Source of the DNA: Sordaria brevicollis
Lineage: Eukaryota > Ascomycota > Sordariomycetes > Sordariales > Sordariaceae
Reading direction: 5' to 3'
DNA: 64,000 bases
Assembly: GCA_033439795.1 (NCBI GenBank)
Contig: JAUTDP010000005.1
Location: 1,076,001-1,140,000 of the forward strand
In this document: piece after piece, positions 12,824 through 25,950 of the stretch
Layout: the number at the start of each line of letters is the position of its first letter
Position numbering within the stretch: the stretch's first letter is position 1
Notes under the pieces: model-generated
Seen by the model: only the letters and a program-made list of their open reading frames with translations
What the model was told of the DNA's origin: nothing
The model's database searches: none
Position numbers and translations under genes: made by a program

Positions 12824-13650
12824 ATTTATAAAAATACTTATTTATTTAAATTTAAATAATACAATTTTATATCCTTATATATAACTTTCTAAACTATTCC
12901 AAATATTTTTAACTCTTCCTTAATAAATTTATAAATAATTTTTATATAATAATTAATTCGCTTAATTAAATTACTTAATATAATAATACTTAACTTCCTT
13001 CCTTCGGTTAATAATACAATTTTACGATTTTATAAGGGTTTAAACAATTTACTGTAATATAAAAAAAAGTATCGAATAAATTTAAACCCTTTAATATACT
13101 TTTTTAATACCTTTAAAGTATTTAAAAATTCTAAATTTTTAAATACTTCTAACCTTTCCTCGGAAATCGAAAAATCTAAAACGTCTATTTTAAATTTAAA
13201 TAATTTAATATTCGGGTACGTAATATAGAACTTCTTTAATAATAAAATAATATTCTTAAATATAAAGAGGTCGAAAACCTATTATAAATATTTTAAATAA
13301 TTTTTTACGTTATTTAAGAAAATAATAATATCGTTAATAAAAGCGTAGTAAAATTCCGAAAATTCTATTAAAAATCTATTTATAAATCGTTATATAAATA
13401 TTAATAAATTCTAATAATTTATAAATGCGACGTTAAATTATTCTAAACCTCAAGGGCTAATTAAAATAAACTTATTATAATATAGTAATTAAACGCCGAA
13501 TTAATAAAAAAACGCTATTACGTTAATAATAATAATAAAACGTTTCCCTCTTAATAAAACGATAATTTCGAACTATAATAATAGTAAATAATTATTTAAT
13601 ATAATAATTTTATTTAAAACTTTTAAATTAATAATTATTTTACCTTTCTA
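12824..13650 (-). pseudogene. Element C reverse transcriptase relic
   Basis: In minus-strand frames one reads SP, stop, GLE (the GL motif before the palm), FYYAFINDIIIF (YxDD box with Asp to Asn), then FKIDVLDFSISEERLEVFK, KYIKGFKFIRYFF, YYSKLFKPL and NRKIVLLTEGRK. This is the fungal Gypsy subtype with a short palm-thumb linker (inference from family resemblance). It is distinct in wording from A, B and D. Confidence 0.75.
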
Positions 13651-16600
13651 TTATCCTTTAATAATCTTCTAAATAATAAAGACCGGGTACGTAAACGGAA
13701 TAATTCGGTTTACCTAATTTATTTTACTTTATTAATATAAAGCGCCGAAAATCTAATTAAATACCTTTCGATCTTTTTTATTTAATAAATAGGATTAAAG
13801 CCGAATACGTTAATTTTATTATCCCTTTATTAATAAAATTCGTATTATATCGTCTTTTATTATATTAATTACCCTTCTTTCTTCTTATAAGGAAGGGTAG
13901 TCGTCGATAATATATTTAATATTCTTTACTATCGTTAAATTTTTAAAATATATATAAATACTTTTATATATTTCTTCGGAAAAGTTAATTAATATTTTTA
14001 AACCTAATGTTAAATATTTTTCCGTAGTATAAAATTTCGATTTATCCTCTTAATCTTTACTTTTTTAAAAGGGGCGTTTTTATCTATTTAAAATCTATAT
14101 AGCGTCGACTTTACCGTTCGGGAATTCTATAATCTCTTAAATTATATTTTTATTCTTTATTAATAATTCGTCGAAAATTTACTCGTCTATTATATTTTTA
14201 ATATATTCGTATTTACCGGCGGGGTCGCCTTCTTAAATAATATTATATATTATAATTTTAAATATATCGAATTCCCTATTCAATAATATAAAATTAGCGC
14301 TCTAATTACATATTATTATTTCGCTAATTATTTATTTTATTAACGCTAAATATCCGCTATTAATAACTTCCGAAATTATATTAATTTTAAATTATTTAAA
14401 AATAATAATTATACTATTAATATTATTATTAATAAATATAATAGCTAAGGACGTAATATTCATTACCGTATTAACCGCTATAAGGTAATAGGAATTTAAT
14501 ATAAAATTCCTTCCCTTTGATAAAAGTTTATAAAAAATAAGAATATATCCGGACTAGCTTAGTAATAAAATAATTTTTCTAATTATAGTAATTTAATATA
14601 TATATAGTTTCGAATTTGCTTACGCTATAAAATTAATAATAAAATTGTAAAAATTTTAGAATATAATAATTTTAATCTTATAATCCGTATTAATTACGTA
14701 TATATATAAAAAATTATTACCGAATAAAATATTAAATTTTAATTTATTTACGATTTAATTACTTTTAATAAATTTTAATATTAAAGAATTATTATTTTTA
14801 TCGACGCCTTCTAAATATATTTTAAACGTAGCCTATTTTAAAATATTTACCGATTTACCGCCTATTCCTTTTATTTTAATTCTTTTAAATTTAATTTCGT
14901 ATTCTAATATTTAAAGGAAGGTTTTACTAATTAACGTACAATTTATACTAGGGTTTATACAAACTTCGATAAAATTATTTTTAAGAATAATTTTAACGTT
15001 AATACGTATATAAGTAAAATTTAATAATAGATTATTATCCGCATTTACTATTAATTACCGATTAACTTTTCGAATCGTAATAAAATTATTAATATAAATA
15101 GGGGTTAACGTTATTCGATATACTAGGGTAAATTCTTTTCCTTTTAAACGGCCTTTTAAAGCGAATTTATATCGTTTAATATATTTAAATAATTCGTTAT
15201 AAAAGATGTAACGTTTTTTATAATACCCGTAAATATATTATTTTAATATTAAGGGAAAGGGAGTATAAAACTTTTCGGCTTTAATTATTAATAAAAAGGG
15301 GTATTATTTCCTATATTTAATTTTATAATTAAATTTAATAAATTTTTAATATTTTCGATATTTTTTATTAAATTTTATAACTAAATAACCGGGGACTTCG
15401 TCTACTTTGGATTCTAATATTAAATTTTCTTTTCTAATATAATAAATTCGTTTATATACCTTTCGATTATAATTTAAATTATAATCGCAATTTCAATTAT
15501 AACTTCGGTTATAATTATTATTATAATTATTATTTCGATTATAATCTCGCGTATAATTAATTAAAGATTAGGTATTTTACATAATACAATTATTAAATTA
15601 GCGGCTATTAAAACGACGGCTATTTAAACGTTAAGAGCGGTTATCCGGCCGACCAATATATAAATTATTATTAAATATACGAATTTTTTTATTTACTACC
15701 AAAATTAAAATAACGCGTATTTTAATAATAACGTATATATAATCTTTAAAAGTCTCTTCTTCGATAAGGGCGTAGATATATTACTATATTCGAAAGTCTA
15801 AATTAAATTAAATTTATATTATAACGCTATATTAATTTCTATTATCTTTAATAAAAATACCTATAATTTTAATATACTTTATTTATTATTATATATAAAT
15901 AATAAAAAAATTAAAGTTTTTTAAAATTTCGTAAAGGTAAAATCGATTATAAAAAAATTTTTAAATAGTAATAATAAAGTCGGGGGTAAAACGTTCAATA
16001 AATTAATTAAATAAATAATAAATACCGCCTATTTTCTATTCTATCTTTTTTTTATTATTTACTTCAATTATCTATTAAATTAAATTTAATCCCGCTAAAT
16101 ATAAAACGAATAATCGAAAAAACTATCGGTTTATCTTACTTTCAACTTACTATTAAAATAAAAATTCGAAAAATAATAATATCTTTTTGCAAAATACGTA
16201 TATATTAATATACGTAATATTTTTACCGTTATTAATTATTTTAACGTTTTTAAAATCCTTTTCATTAAAATTAAATACATTAATTTCTTCGTACTTAATC
16301 TTTTCGAAATTATCCTTATTATCGTAATTATATCCCTTATCCTCCGATTCGTATTTAAAATTACTTTTAAATAAAGAGTTTCCTCTATTACCGCCGCCGC
16401 CTCCGCCTCTACCGAAGTAACGAAGTAAATTAAAGGGGGTATAAAAATTATATAATCTTCGATATAGAATACCGCTATTACGTTTTTTATTATTATAATA
16501 TAAATCGTTATTATTATTATTATTATCGGGAAACGTATTACCGCCGCAACTTCCTCTTCTATTATTATTATTATTATAATTAAAATTATCGTCACTGAAT

Positions 16601-18779
16601 ATCTAATTATTAAAAATAAATTTTGATATAATAATAGGTCGACCTTTTATACTTTTATAAAATAAGAGTAATTAATTAATAAGAATTTAATTAAACGTAT
16701 AATAATTAATAGCCAATTCGGGGATTTAAAATTAATATAATATTTATAAATAATTATTATAATTCGTTAATAAAATTATATTACCTTTTATAAAGAGGTT
16801 AAAGCGTAATATATTAATTAAATTTTATAATATTAAAGGGGCGGACTAATTACAATTAAAAGTATAATTATAAAGGGTAATAACTATTTTGAATTTCTAT
16901 ATTTATTCGCGAAAAAGATTATTAGGGAATAAAATAACCTAAGGCTCTTTAATTATTTTATTAATTAATTCATTTATAACCGCTTTAAATAATCCGAAAA
17001 TATCGTCTTATAATTTAATTAATTTCTCTACGGTATATAAGGTATTAAATACTTTACTTTTATTTTTAAACTAAATTTCGATAGGGCTAAATAGGGTAAA
17101 CGGATTATTAAATAATCCCTTAAATATATCTTTACAAATCTCTTTAATAATTTAAATACGTACCGTATTAATTTATACTATAATATTTTCTATAATTATC
17201 TTCGCGGTAACTTTTTACTATTTTACTAAATTTTTAAAAATATTATCGATAAAAATTTTAATATTTTAAGATATTTCATCTATAATATTATTAATTTACG
17301 CTTAAATATTCGATAATTATTTTTTTAACGCGTAATTAAAATCCCGATTAATTTCGTCCTTTAATATAATATTAAAAATTTCTACGCTCTTTTAAATTTT
17401 TTTAATTAAAATATTAATTTTAAATATATAGCCGATTAATATTTTCTCTATTTATTTACAATTTTTTTTAATAATATTTTAAAAAATATATATTTATAAA
17501 AAAATTTCGTTAAAAACGGTATTAATTTACTAATTGAATTTAATATCTAAATATAATATAGACTTTTTATTAATACTTATTTTTTCGGAACGCGTAGGGA
17601 AAGGTTTATTAGGGTTATAAATAAGTAAATTTATAATTTACGAATTACGACCTTAACGTATTAAAGAATTTAAATTGCGATATAAATATAAATCCTCCTA
17701 TTAATATTAAAAAGGCGTAATTTACTTCGGCGGGGCTTAATAATTTATTATATTTAATATAGGTTATTCGGGTTACCTCTTCTTTTAAAAGGAGAATTTA
17801 TATTTAAATTAATTTATTAATAAATATCGGATTTCTTAATAGAAATTAATAATATAGAGGTTATAATATATTACCAATAATTATTTAATAATATAGGACT
17901 TAACTTCGTAAAATTTAACTTCGCTCTTAATATAATTAAAAATATCGTTTTAAATATAAAAAGTATTTTCGAAATATATATAATCGAAATAGGCTTATCG
18001 GCCGATAGAATGGTTTAAATTAACCTCCGAAATAAATTAAATATTATAATTATTATTAATAAGGATATTAAAATTAATATATAATCCGGGTATAATATTA
18101 ATTATATTTTATTTTTTTATTCGGCTAGCCTAAAATACGTTTTAATAAATACGAATTAAAATATTAATTTTATAATAATAAAACCGGTATAAAAAAATAC
18201 GTAATTAAAAATTAAATTAATTTTAAATATTATTACGTATTTAAATTTAATAATAGAGGAAACCTTTAGCTTTTAATAATTTCCTATTAGAATCCGGGTA
18301 ATAATAATATAAGTATTTAAATTTACTATATTAAAAGGGGTAAAGAAGGGGAAATAAAAATCTTTATAATTACTTAAATTCGCTATAAAGAGTGTAAAAT
18401 TACGTACTTAAATTCGGTAATTAAAGAAGAAAATAATTAAAAAATATTAATTAAATAAATAATATACGCTTTAAAAGAGGGAAGGGGGTTTTTATAATCG
18501 TAAAAGTATTTAAATTCGTTTTACGTACCTTATTCGGAATACTTCCTACTCTTACGCGGGGTAAGGAGAAGTAATCGCGTATATAATATCGATAAAGCCG
18601 CTTTAATTATAACCGTTTAACGATAATAGTTTAATATAATTTAAATCGAAGCAATTTTAATTATAATTACTATTTAATACCGAATAAGTATTATAAAGCA
18701 ATAAAAAAGAATTTTAATTATTATAAACGTATATAAATTAATAAAGAAAAAAGAAATTAAAAAGAAGGGAACTCGTAGC

Positions 18780-18990
18780 GGTCGAAGATTATATATACTA
18801 CGAACGCGGGGCAAACCCACTTATATAGGTTAAGCGCGACTACGGTCGTGGTCGCGGTCGCAATAACCGCGCACCCGACTATCGGTCGCTGCCAGCCGCG
18901 GGGGGCCAGTAGGTAGGCTATTACGTGCTAGTATCTCTAATATGTAATATCTGCGATACTATTCCGGTATTAGCTATTAAAAGAATAAAG
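18780..18990 (-). repeat. GC-rich patch, possible 5' LTR of element C
   Basis: A 200-bp stretch with high GC and many CpG sites lies in AT-rich DNA. Read on the minus strand it contains TATATAAGTGGG followed by CCCCGCG and a second TATATATAA, a promoter-like layout placed where the 5' LTR of minus-strand element C would be. No partner copy and no target duplication were found. Confidence 0.4.
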
Positions 18991-20644
18991 AAATTACTTA
19001 ATTTAAAAATAAAATTCTTTTATACTATAAATTTATAGAAGAAACATTTATAAATAACTAAAATGCAATTAAGTAATACGTAAAGACTTGAAGCGTACTT
19101 CTAATTATAAAGGAAATCCCTACCCCCTTCCCTTTTATGAATAAAATTTTTAATAACGAGGGTAATAATAATAATAATAAATTATTTATCCCTACTTACG
19201 TTCGTAACGGTAAAAGGAAAGTAATAACGTTAAAAATTGACTTTAAAAAAAAAGAAGAAGAATAATACAACCGAAATTGTAATTAAAAATATTAGGGCGT
19301 TAATTAACGTAATAAGGGAGATTAACGCTACCCCTATTATTACCCCCGTTATTATTAATATTATTTCTTCGGACTTCGCGTTTAAAATATAATTCGACCG
19401 CGCCCTCGATCTATTTTATAAGGAATAGGAAGATAAAGTTAACGATACTATTATTAAAATCGCGTTTCGAAAATAAAAGGAGTCGGATAGAAAGGCGTAT
19501 TATTTTATTAAAATATTTAATAAAAAAGGGGAAACGTACTTTTATAAATTAAAGAGGAGGGTTAATAATAATATTAATAGAAGGAAGGGAAGTAATATCA
19601 TTATTAAGGGAGGAAATTTTTATTTAAAATATAAATTTAATTTTATCGATTTTAAATTATAATAATTATAATATAATTTATTCATTAAATACGGGACCTA
19701 TAGGCGGGATATAGATCGACCCTAGATTTTAATATTTTATTAATTTAGTATATTATATTAATATTTTTATATTATTATTAAAAAAAATCGTATATATATA
19801 AAAAAAATACTATTTTATTTATTAAATTAAACCAAATCAATATATTTAATTTATATTAAGTTAAATTATTTTTACAATCGATATAAATATTAAAAGTAAT
19901 ATTAGGATTTTAGTCGGTAGAGTATAGTGGGAGTTAAAACGGCGCTAATATAATTTAATATAATAAATATATTTATTTAAAATTTAAAATATTTTAAAAT
20001 TAAAAGTATTAAACTCTATATTCGATTATTTATATTTTAATATTTTAATATTTTAATACTCTAATACTCTAATACTTTCGATTATTATTATATAAATTAT
20101 TATTTTTATAATAGATTTAATCGATTTAAATAATAATTTAAATATTAGGTATTAAATTTTCAATTATTTATTTAAAAAATTTAATCTAATAAATAAAATT
20201 TATATATATTCTCCCCTCCTCCTTCCTCTTCCTTCCCTTACTAAATTAATTTTTAATTACTAAATAATTAATTTCTAAATTTCTCCCGTCCTTTTAAATT
20301 CGTTATAATAATCGATTTATATCTTCTTTGTAATACGGTTAAGAATTTAAATTATATATTTATAAGCGCTACCGCTAATTTCGAAAGAAGTAAAATCGTT
20401 CCGTTTATTACCCTCTTTATTTATAATTAGGTTAAGACGCGCTATTTCCTCTTTTATTACATTTTCGAATAAAACGCTACCGGATAAATTATTATAAATA
20501 TTAAAAATATTATCGTATTTATAAAATTGATTTAATAACGTTATTATAGCGAAAATAATTTTAACCTATATATTAATATCGAAATTAAGCGAATACTAGT
20601 AAATTTTAAATATCCCCTTTAATTTATTAATAATTTTCTTAACG
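18991..20644. other. AT-rich RIP-mutated DNA of unassigned origin
   Basis: CpA is almost absent and TpA abundant. A Lys/Arg-rich plus-strand coding trace is visible around 19140-19700, possibly an old gag. A series of 10-bp TATTTTAATA-type repeats lies at 20035-20085. I recognise no domain and no termini. Confidence 0.5.
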
Positions 20645-20649
20645 ATTAT

Positions 20650-21506
20650 TGTCACGAGCGACGTAATTACGAGAGATAAACTTAACACGTTGAATCCAGG
20701 TCTATTATTTGAAGCGGAGCTTCAATATAAAAAGTATTGAAAAAATACGAGCGTTGAACGTAGCTTCTTTTATAATACGGCGACCCCCCTACAATTACTA
20801 CGTTAATCCTCCCGAAGTTTCTCGACCTATAATTAACTAGAAAAAAATTCTCGAATTGGAATTAGCTAAATTAGACCCTTTATCCCTATCCGCCAAGCTC
20901 GCTTAGAATTTAGCGGCTCGCTTAAGGCTTAATATTTAAAAGTAGGTCCGATCACAGCAAAGTGGGTACCAAAATAATGAGTAAACTGAGACGAGTACAA
21001 TAGTACCACTCACGTGACCGTAGCTAGCCTGCCGGCCGAGAAAAACGGCTTTGAAAAAAAAAAAACCGATGGATGGAATTTAAGAAGGAAAGTTTTCGAA
21101 AATTTCGCTAAGTCTTTTTACTACCTTATTTACCCTATAGTTTTTTTGGAAAAAAAATTAATAAAAAAATTTATTAAAAAAATATTAAAAAAAAATCGTA
21201 AGGTAGTAATATTAAGCTCCGCTTTAAATAAATTTCTACCCACCCGTATAAAATTTGCCGAAGGTAAATTTTGCGGGGGTACGGGGGCGGTAGCCCTCGT
21301 AGAATTATAAAATAAAGAAGAAAAGAAGAAAACGAATAAAGGGCGCGCCCCGCGCTAAAGTTTATATTTAGGCGCGAGCGACCTACGAAGGTAATACGCA
21401 ATTATATATATTAATATAATTAACCTTTATTAGGGTAATTGCCTAAGTAATAACCGGTCCGTTAAATAGGGCCCTAATAAGGACCCTATCCGCTAGCGCC
21501 GTAATA
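20650..21506 (-). repeat. 3' LTR of element D, interrupted by E1
   Basis: Bases 20650-20708 and 21299-21506 align with the right LTR (28256-28520), with almost only C/T and G/A differences. The intervening 590 bp is the E1 insertion. The segment 21330-21506 is far more AT-mutated than its partner, while 20650-20708 is less mutated than its partner. Confidence 0.9.
20709..21298 (+). mobile_element. E1: 590-bp non-coding insertion element in the element D LTR
   Basis: Comparison with the intact right LTR shows extra DNA between GGTCTATT and the AATTATAA segment. It begins TTGAAGCGGAGCTTCAA, which is itself a near palindrome. The inverted form AAGCTCCGCTTTAA recurs at about 21214-21227. The far end is a GC-rich block with an AAATTTGCC/GGTAAATTT hairpin and CGGGGGTACGGGGGCGG. 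No coding capacity is evident. A related, longer copy (E2) exists in the opposite orientation. It may be a non-autonomous DNA element; no clear target duplication was found. Confidence 0.7.
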
Positions 21507-21522
21507 CTACCCCCCCCTTCGA
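21507..21522 (-). promoter_or_regulatory. Polypurine tract of element D
   Basis: The minus strand reads GAAGGGGGGGGTAG directly before the LTR. A purine run at this site is the expected plus-strand primer and independently fixes the element orientation. Its eight G residues have escaped RIP, which acts on TpG rather than GpG contexts. Confidence 0.75.
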
Positions 21523-22299
21523 AAAAAGATTCGCCCTAAATCTTCGAAATATTAGAATTATTATTATATATAAAATAGGTCCTTCACTTCTTAACGCCTA
21601 TTACCCTCTTTAATTTCTTTATACCCTTCCTTAAAAGGACGTTATCCTCCGGATAATTTTTATCGAATTCCTCCGCTTTAATTTTCTATAATTATTTTTT
21701 TTAAATATATAAGCGGCCCCGGGTATTTAAAGTATACTTCGTAATATATTTTCAAAAATTTAAATAAATTTTTAAAATTTTTAATATTATAAAATTTCGG
21801 GTTCGGGTTATATCCTTTCTAATTTATTTAATATTAAAATTTACTAAAATATACCCGAGAAATTAAAATTTCCTTTACCTCCTATTCGATATCGTTTCTT
21901 ATATATTCCTTTACCGGCTCTTTTAACTTTTAACCGAATAATAAATTATTAAAATATTTCCGAAATTTATCGGTATAAAAAATATCCGTTCTTCTCTAAC
22001 CTTTTAATATTTTTAATTTAAACGAATAATTATACTTTTCCTTAATTTTAAAATATTAATTCGTTAAAGGAAAATCGAATTTATAATTTAACCGGTTTAT
22101 AAATTCGCTCCGCTTAATAATAAATATTCTATTATTAAATCCGAAATCCGGGACGCATTAATATTTATTTAATTATTTAATTATCCGCTCTTAAACTTTA
22201 ATAATAAATTTTTTTACTTTATTTACGTATTTTCGGATCTAATTTACTAAACTTTACGCATCTTCCCGGTTAAATTTCTCTCTAATCGTTAATCGTATA

Positions 22300-22960
22300 C
22301 TATTAAAATTAATTCGAACTTCCTAATCCAAAATTTTAAATATTAAAAATCCTCTTAATATTTCGTATAATTATATTCTATTTAAATTATTATACGGTAT
22401 TCTTATTTATATTATATTTATTACCGGGATCGTTTTTAATTAATTATTTTAGAAGTAATTAACGAAAGGACGAAAATATTAATCGAAATATTCGTTTATA
22501 ATTTCGGCCTACCCCATAATTTAATTATATTCCGAAGAGGTTAATTTCTATTTAATATTCAAAATCTTAATTAATTCGTTTATAAAATCCATATAAATTA
22601 AAAGCCTCTATCCGAAATAATTTCGTTTAATAATTTATAAATATAATAAGGGCCTTCGTAATATATATAAATTACGTTTCGGGCTATTACTGTTATAAAA
22701 TAAAAGATAATCTATAATATTTTATTTAATTAATTTATTATTATAAATATATTATCGAATCCTCGTTTATCTTTAAATATAATTTTAAAATTTACAATTA
22801 AATTCTATTAAATACGCTAAACCGTCGGAATAAACTTTAATTTATTAGGGGTCTTATTTCGGGGAACCTTCGAAATATAATATATTACGCAATTAGCAAT
22901 AAAACGATCGACGTTATTAATTATTCCTAATTATTAATATTATATAAATACTAAGCGTCT
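22300..22960 (-). pseudogene. Element D integrase relic
   Basis: Minus-strand frames give a zinc-binding (HHCC) trace followed by VDRFIANCVIYYISKVPRN and KTPNKLKFIPTV. These match the fungal Gypsy segment between the HHCC domain and the DDE core. The core continues toward FKDKREFDNIF. Cys-to-Tyr changes and stops show decay. Confidence 0.8.
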
Positions 22961-23899
22961 TATTTTATTTCGACTTAAATAAACGGTAATAATTTTTATA
23001 TATAATTCGTAAATAATTTAAATTTTTAAAGTGCCGGGTAATATAATAAATTTATTAAAACGGGTAAAAATTTTATCGGTAATAAGTCGATACTTATTCT
23101 CCCCCCTTTTAATTATATTTCGATAAATTTCTAAATCCGGGTATATTTTATTTTCGAAAATAAAGTAATCTATAAATAAATAGCCTTCTAATCGTTCTTT
23201 TCGAATTCTTTTTACAATTTTAAGATTAATTTCTATAATAACCGTATTTAGGGATATAATCGATATATAAATTATATTAATATTATTAATTATATTATTA
23301 AGCTATATTATTTAATTATTATCGAAGTTTTTAAAAATTTAAAAAATCCTTTATACTTTTTACTTCGCCTTTTAATTCTTTAAATCCTTTACTTTCTTTA
23401 ATAATACGTTCGTTATATTATTTTCCTTTTTTAATCGGTAAAAAATAACAAAATAATATTAAAATAGGAATTCGGCCTACCCGGCTTATTATAAATTTAA
23501 AAATCTTTTAGTACTAAATTATTTAAAAGCTTTATTATCTATTAAAATTAAAAAGGGTTCGTATAAATTAATAAATTCGGCTTTCTAATATTATAAAATT
23601 TTAATAATAATTATTAATTCCTTATTATAAATAGAATAATTATATTCTACGCCGTATATCGTTTCTAAATAAAAAATAACCGGTCGCTATTTATTATCGA
23701 TTAATTATAATAATACGTTAATTATTATTCTATTAAACGTATTCATTTCTATACGTATTAAGCATTCGTATTAGAAATAGGCTAAAATAAGCGTTAATAA
23801 TAAACGACTTTTGAATTTTTTAAATACGGCCTAATAATTTTTATTCCAATTAAAGATTTTTCCCTTTTTAATTATAATTATTAAAAATTTCGCTATTCG

Positions 23900-24700
23900 A
23901 TTATAATCCTTAACGAAGCGTTTATAAAAGTTATAGAAATTTAAAAAGGATTATATCCCTTATATATTCGTTAAAACCTACTAATCCTTTATAATTATAA
24001 TTTTCTAAAGGTTTACTAATACGTTATTAATTTTAATAATAAAATTTAGGAATTTAATCTTCTTAATATAAAATTCGTATTTATTTAAATCCGCTTATAA
24101 ATTGGCCGCCTTTAACTTCGCTAATATTTTTTTAATATAAATTTTATATTTTTTTAAATTATTCGAAAAAATAAAAATATTATCAATATATACGCTATAA
24201 AAATCGTCGAAATATCTTATTAAAGTTTTATTAATATATCGCTAGAAAATAAACAGGCCGTTCATTAACCCGAAGGGTAAAACTTTATATTTATAAACGC
24301 CGTATTTTATTTAAAATATTATTAACTCTTCGTTATCCGGGTATATATATATCTAATAAAATACTTATTAGATATTTATTTTTAAAAAAATCTTTACCTA
24401 ATTAATTTAAACGATAATTTTATCGATAAAGGGTAACGGGTATTTATTTTTTCGAATAATAGCATTAAATTTCTAATAATCTACATAGAATTTTAATCTA
24501 CCATTAATTTTAAGTATAAAAAAGATAAACGCCGCCTATAAAACCGAATTACTCTTAATAAACCCTTTAACTAATATTTTATTAACGTATTTTTAATAAA
24601 TTTCTAATTCGTTTACCGATATTTTATATAACGGACTATAATTAAAATTTTCGGGTTTTACTCTATTTATTAAATTAATTTTATAATCGTTAATACGGTA
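23900..24700 (-). pseudogene. Element D reverse transcriptase relic
   Basis: The minus strand reads KYGVYKYKVLPFGLMNGLF, then FQRYINKTLIRYF and SVYIDNIFIFS. These are the Gypsy palm motifs FGLxNAPATFQ and YxDDILIFS, with Ala/Pro and Asp positions altered by RIP. Stops and frame changes surround them. Confidence 0.88.
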
Positions 24701-24991
24701 ATTTAATAAAATATCGGATTCCTTTTTACTAAATACGTTTAAATATTTATAAATATATTCGGGGATTTCTTTTTTAATTCGCTTACGTAATTCTATTTTA
24801 TTTTTAGCGAAAGCTTATTTTTTTCAATCGTCGATAAATCGATCGAACTTATAAAAGCTAATAATTCTTATATATTCTTATTTAATAAATATAAAAAAAG
24901 CGTTAATACCAATAATAATAAAATCGTTATAATATTTATACTATTTTACGCCATTATATTTTAATCGGTATCGGTTACGTACGTTTTTTCC

Positions 24992-25261
24992 TTAATAGGG
25001 ATTATTCTTTCGTTTAATTTCGAATATTTTAATATATTCGCGTCGCGTAAGTATTATATTATCGTCTTCCCGTTGTAGGGCGTATTGGTTTATTAATTTG
25101 CGTTTTATCTTTATTAAATTTTCGTCCTTTTTTAATCGAATAAATTTTTTTTTAGGCTCCTTAAAAAATTCGGTCGGTCGGTTATATTTTATTGAAGGTA
25201 ATAGTAAAGGAATCGTATCGACGAAAGTTTCGAATTCGGAAATCCGTTTATTAAATGCCAA
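24992..25261 (-). pseudogene. Element D pol fragment still open over 89 codons
   Basis: An uninterrupted reading frame rich in Lys, Arg, Ile and Asn lies just upstream (element sense) of the RT motifs and contains PTEFFKEPKKKFIRLKKDEN. It sits in the protease-to-RT linker. I recognise no catalytic motif. The open frame is most likely chance survival in AT-rich sequence rather than a gene. Confidence 0.5.
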
Positions 25262-25859
25262 AAAAATAATAATAATTTTATCGAAGATTAATTTAGTATT
25301 AATAATGTTTATTAAAACCTTATATTTCTTTAATTAATATTTATTTAAAATAATATTATAGTCCGAATTAACGATAATTATTATTTCTTTATCGAATTTC
25401 TAGCCTTATATTTTAATTAATCCTTTTAAATATTAATCGATTATTTCGTTATATTATCCGGTATAACTTCTTATAATATATAATTAAAACCCGTATAATC
25501 TTTTTACTCTTTATTTTATTATATTACTTATAAAATCCTTATTTATAAAAATATTATTATTTATTCCCGAATTAATAAATATATCGTTCGTAAATAAAGT
25601 TTTTTTATTATTACCTATTATAATATAAAACGTAACTAAAATTAGCCTATTTAAATAATTTTTTAAAAATCCTTTATTTATTTTTATATTCTCTAGTAGT
25701 ATTTTTTTTAAATTCTTTTTAAAATAAATATTTATTAATTTAATTTTTGGGAAAGAGTTTAATATTCTTAGGGTAATTAATTTTCCGCCTTATTATCGGC
25801 CGGTTTATTATCCTCTTTATTTTTACGACTATAATAATTAACGAATTCGTTAATACGGT

Positions 25860-25950
25860 TAAAATTACTATTATAATAGTTAGGATAATTATAAAAATAG
25901 TATTTAATTTTTTTATATACGAAATATTTATTTTCTTCGAATAATTTACA
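25860..25950 (-). pseudogene. Element D gag zinc-knuckle relic
   Basis: The minus-strand frame reads KYFVYKKIKYYFYNYPNYYN. The spacing Y-X2-Y-X4-Y-X4-Y fits CX2CX4HX4C with all four ligands converted to Tyr by RIP transitions. The capsid region would extend from here to about 28200 but is not readable. Confidence 0.6.

Larger units (their letters stand above)
12824..18990 (-). mobile_element. Element C: RIP-mutated Gypsy-type retroelement truncated at 12823
   Basis: Minus-strand frames give a reverse transcriptase (about 12824-13650) whose sequence runs through YAFINDIIIF, EERLEVFKNLEFLNTLKVL and the YYLNLNK segment of the RT/RNase H connection, then stops abruptly at the LTR terminus of element B. 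The remaining RNase H, integrase and 3' LTR are absent and are presumably displaced to the left of the A/B insertions. The right end probably includes the GC-rich patch at 18780-18990. Positions 13700-18700 hold only AT-rich decayed sequence with minus-strand coding traces, including an Asn/Tyr-rich low-complexity stretch near 15470-15560. Confidence 0.65.

Noticed and set aside
16236..16595. 119-codon minus-strand open frame
   Set aside because: Ile-rich low-complexity product of AT-rich RIPped DNA inside element C; no domain.
21014..21310. 98-codon frame in E1
   Set aside because: Lys/Phe-rich reading of a non-coding repeat; it crosses the E1/LTR boundary and is not preserved in E2.
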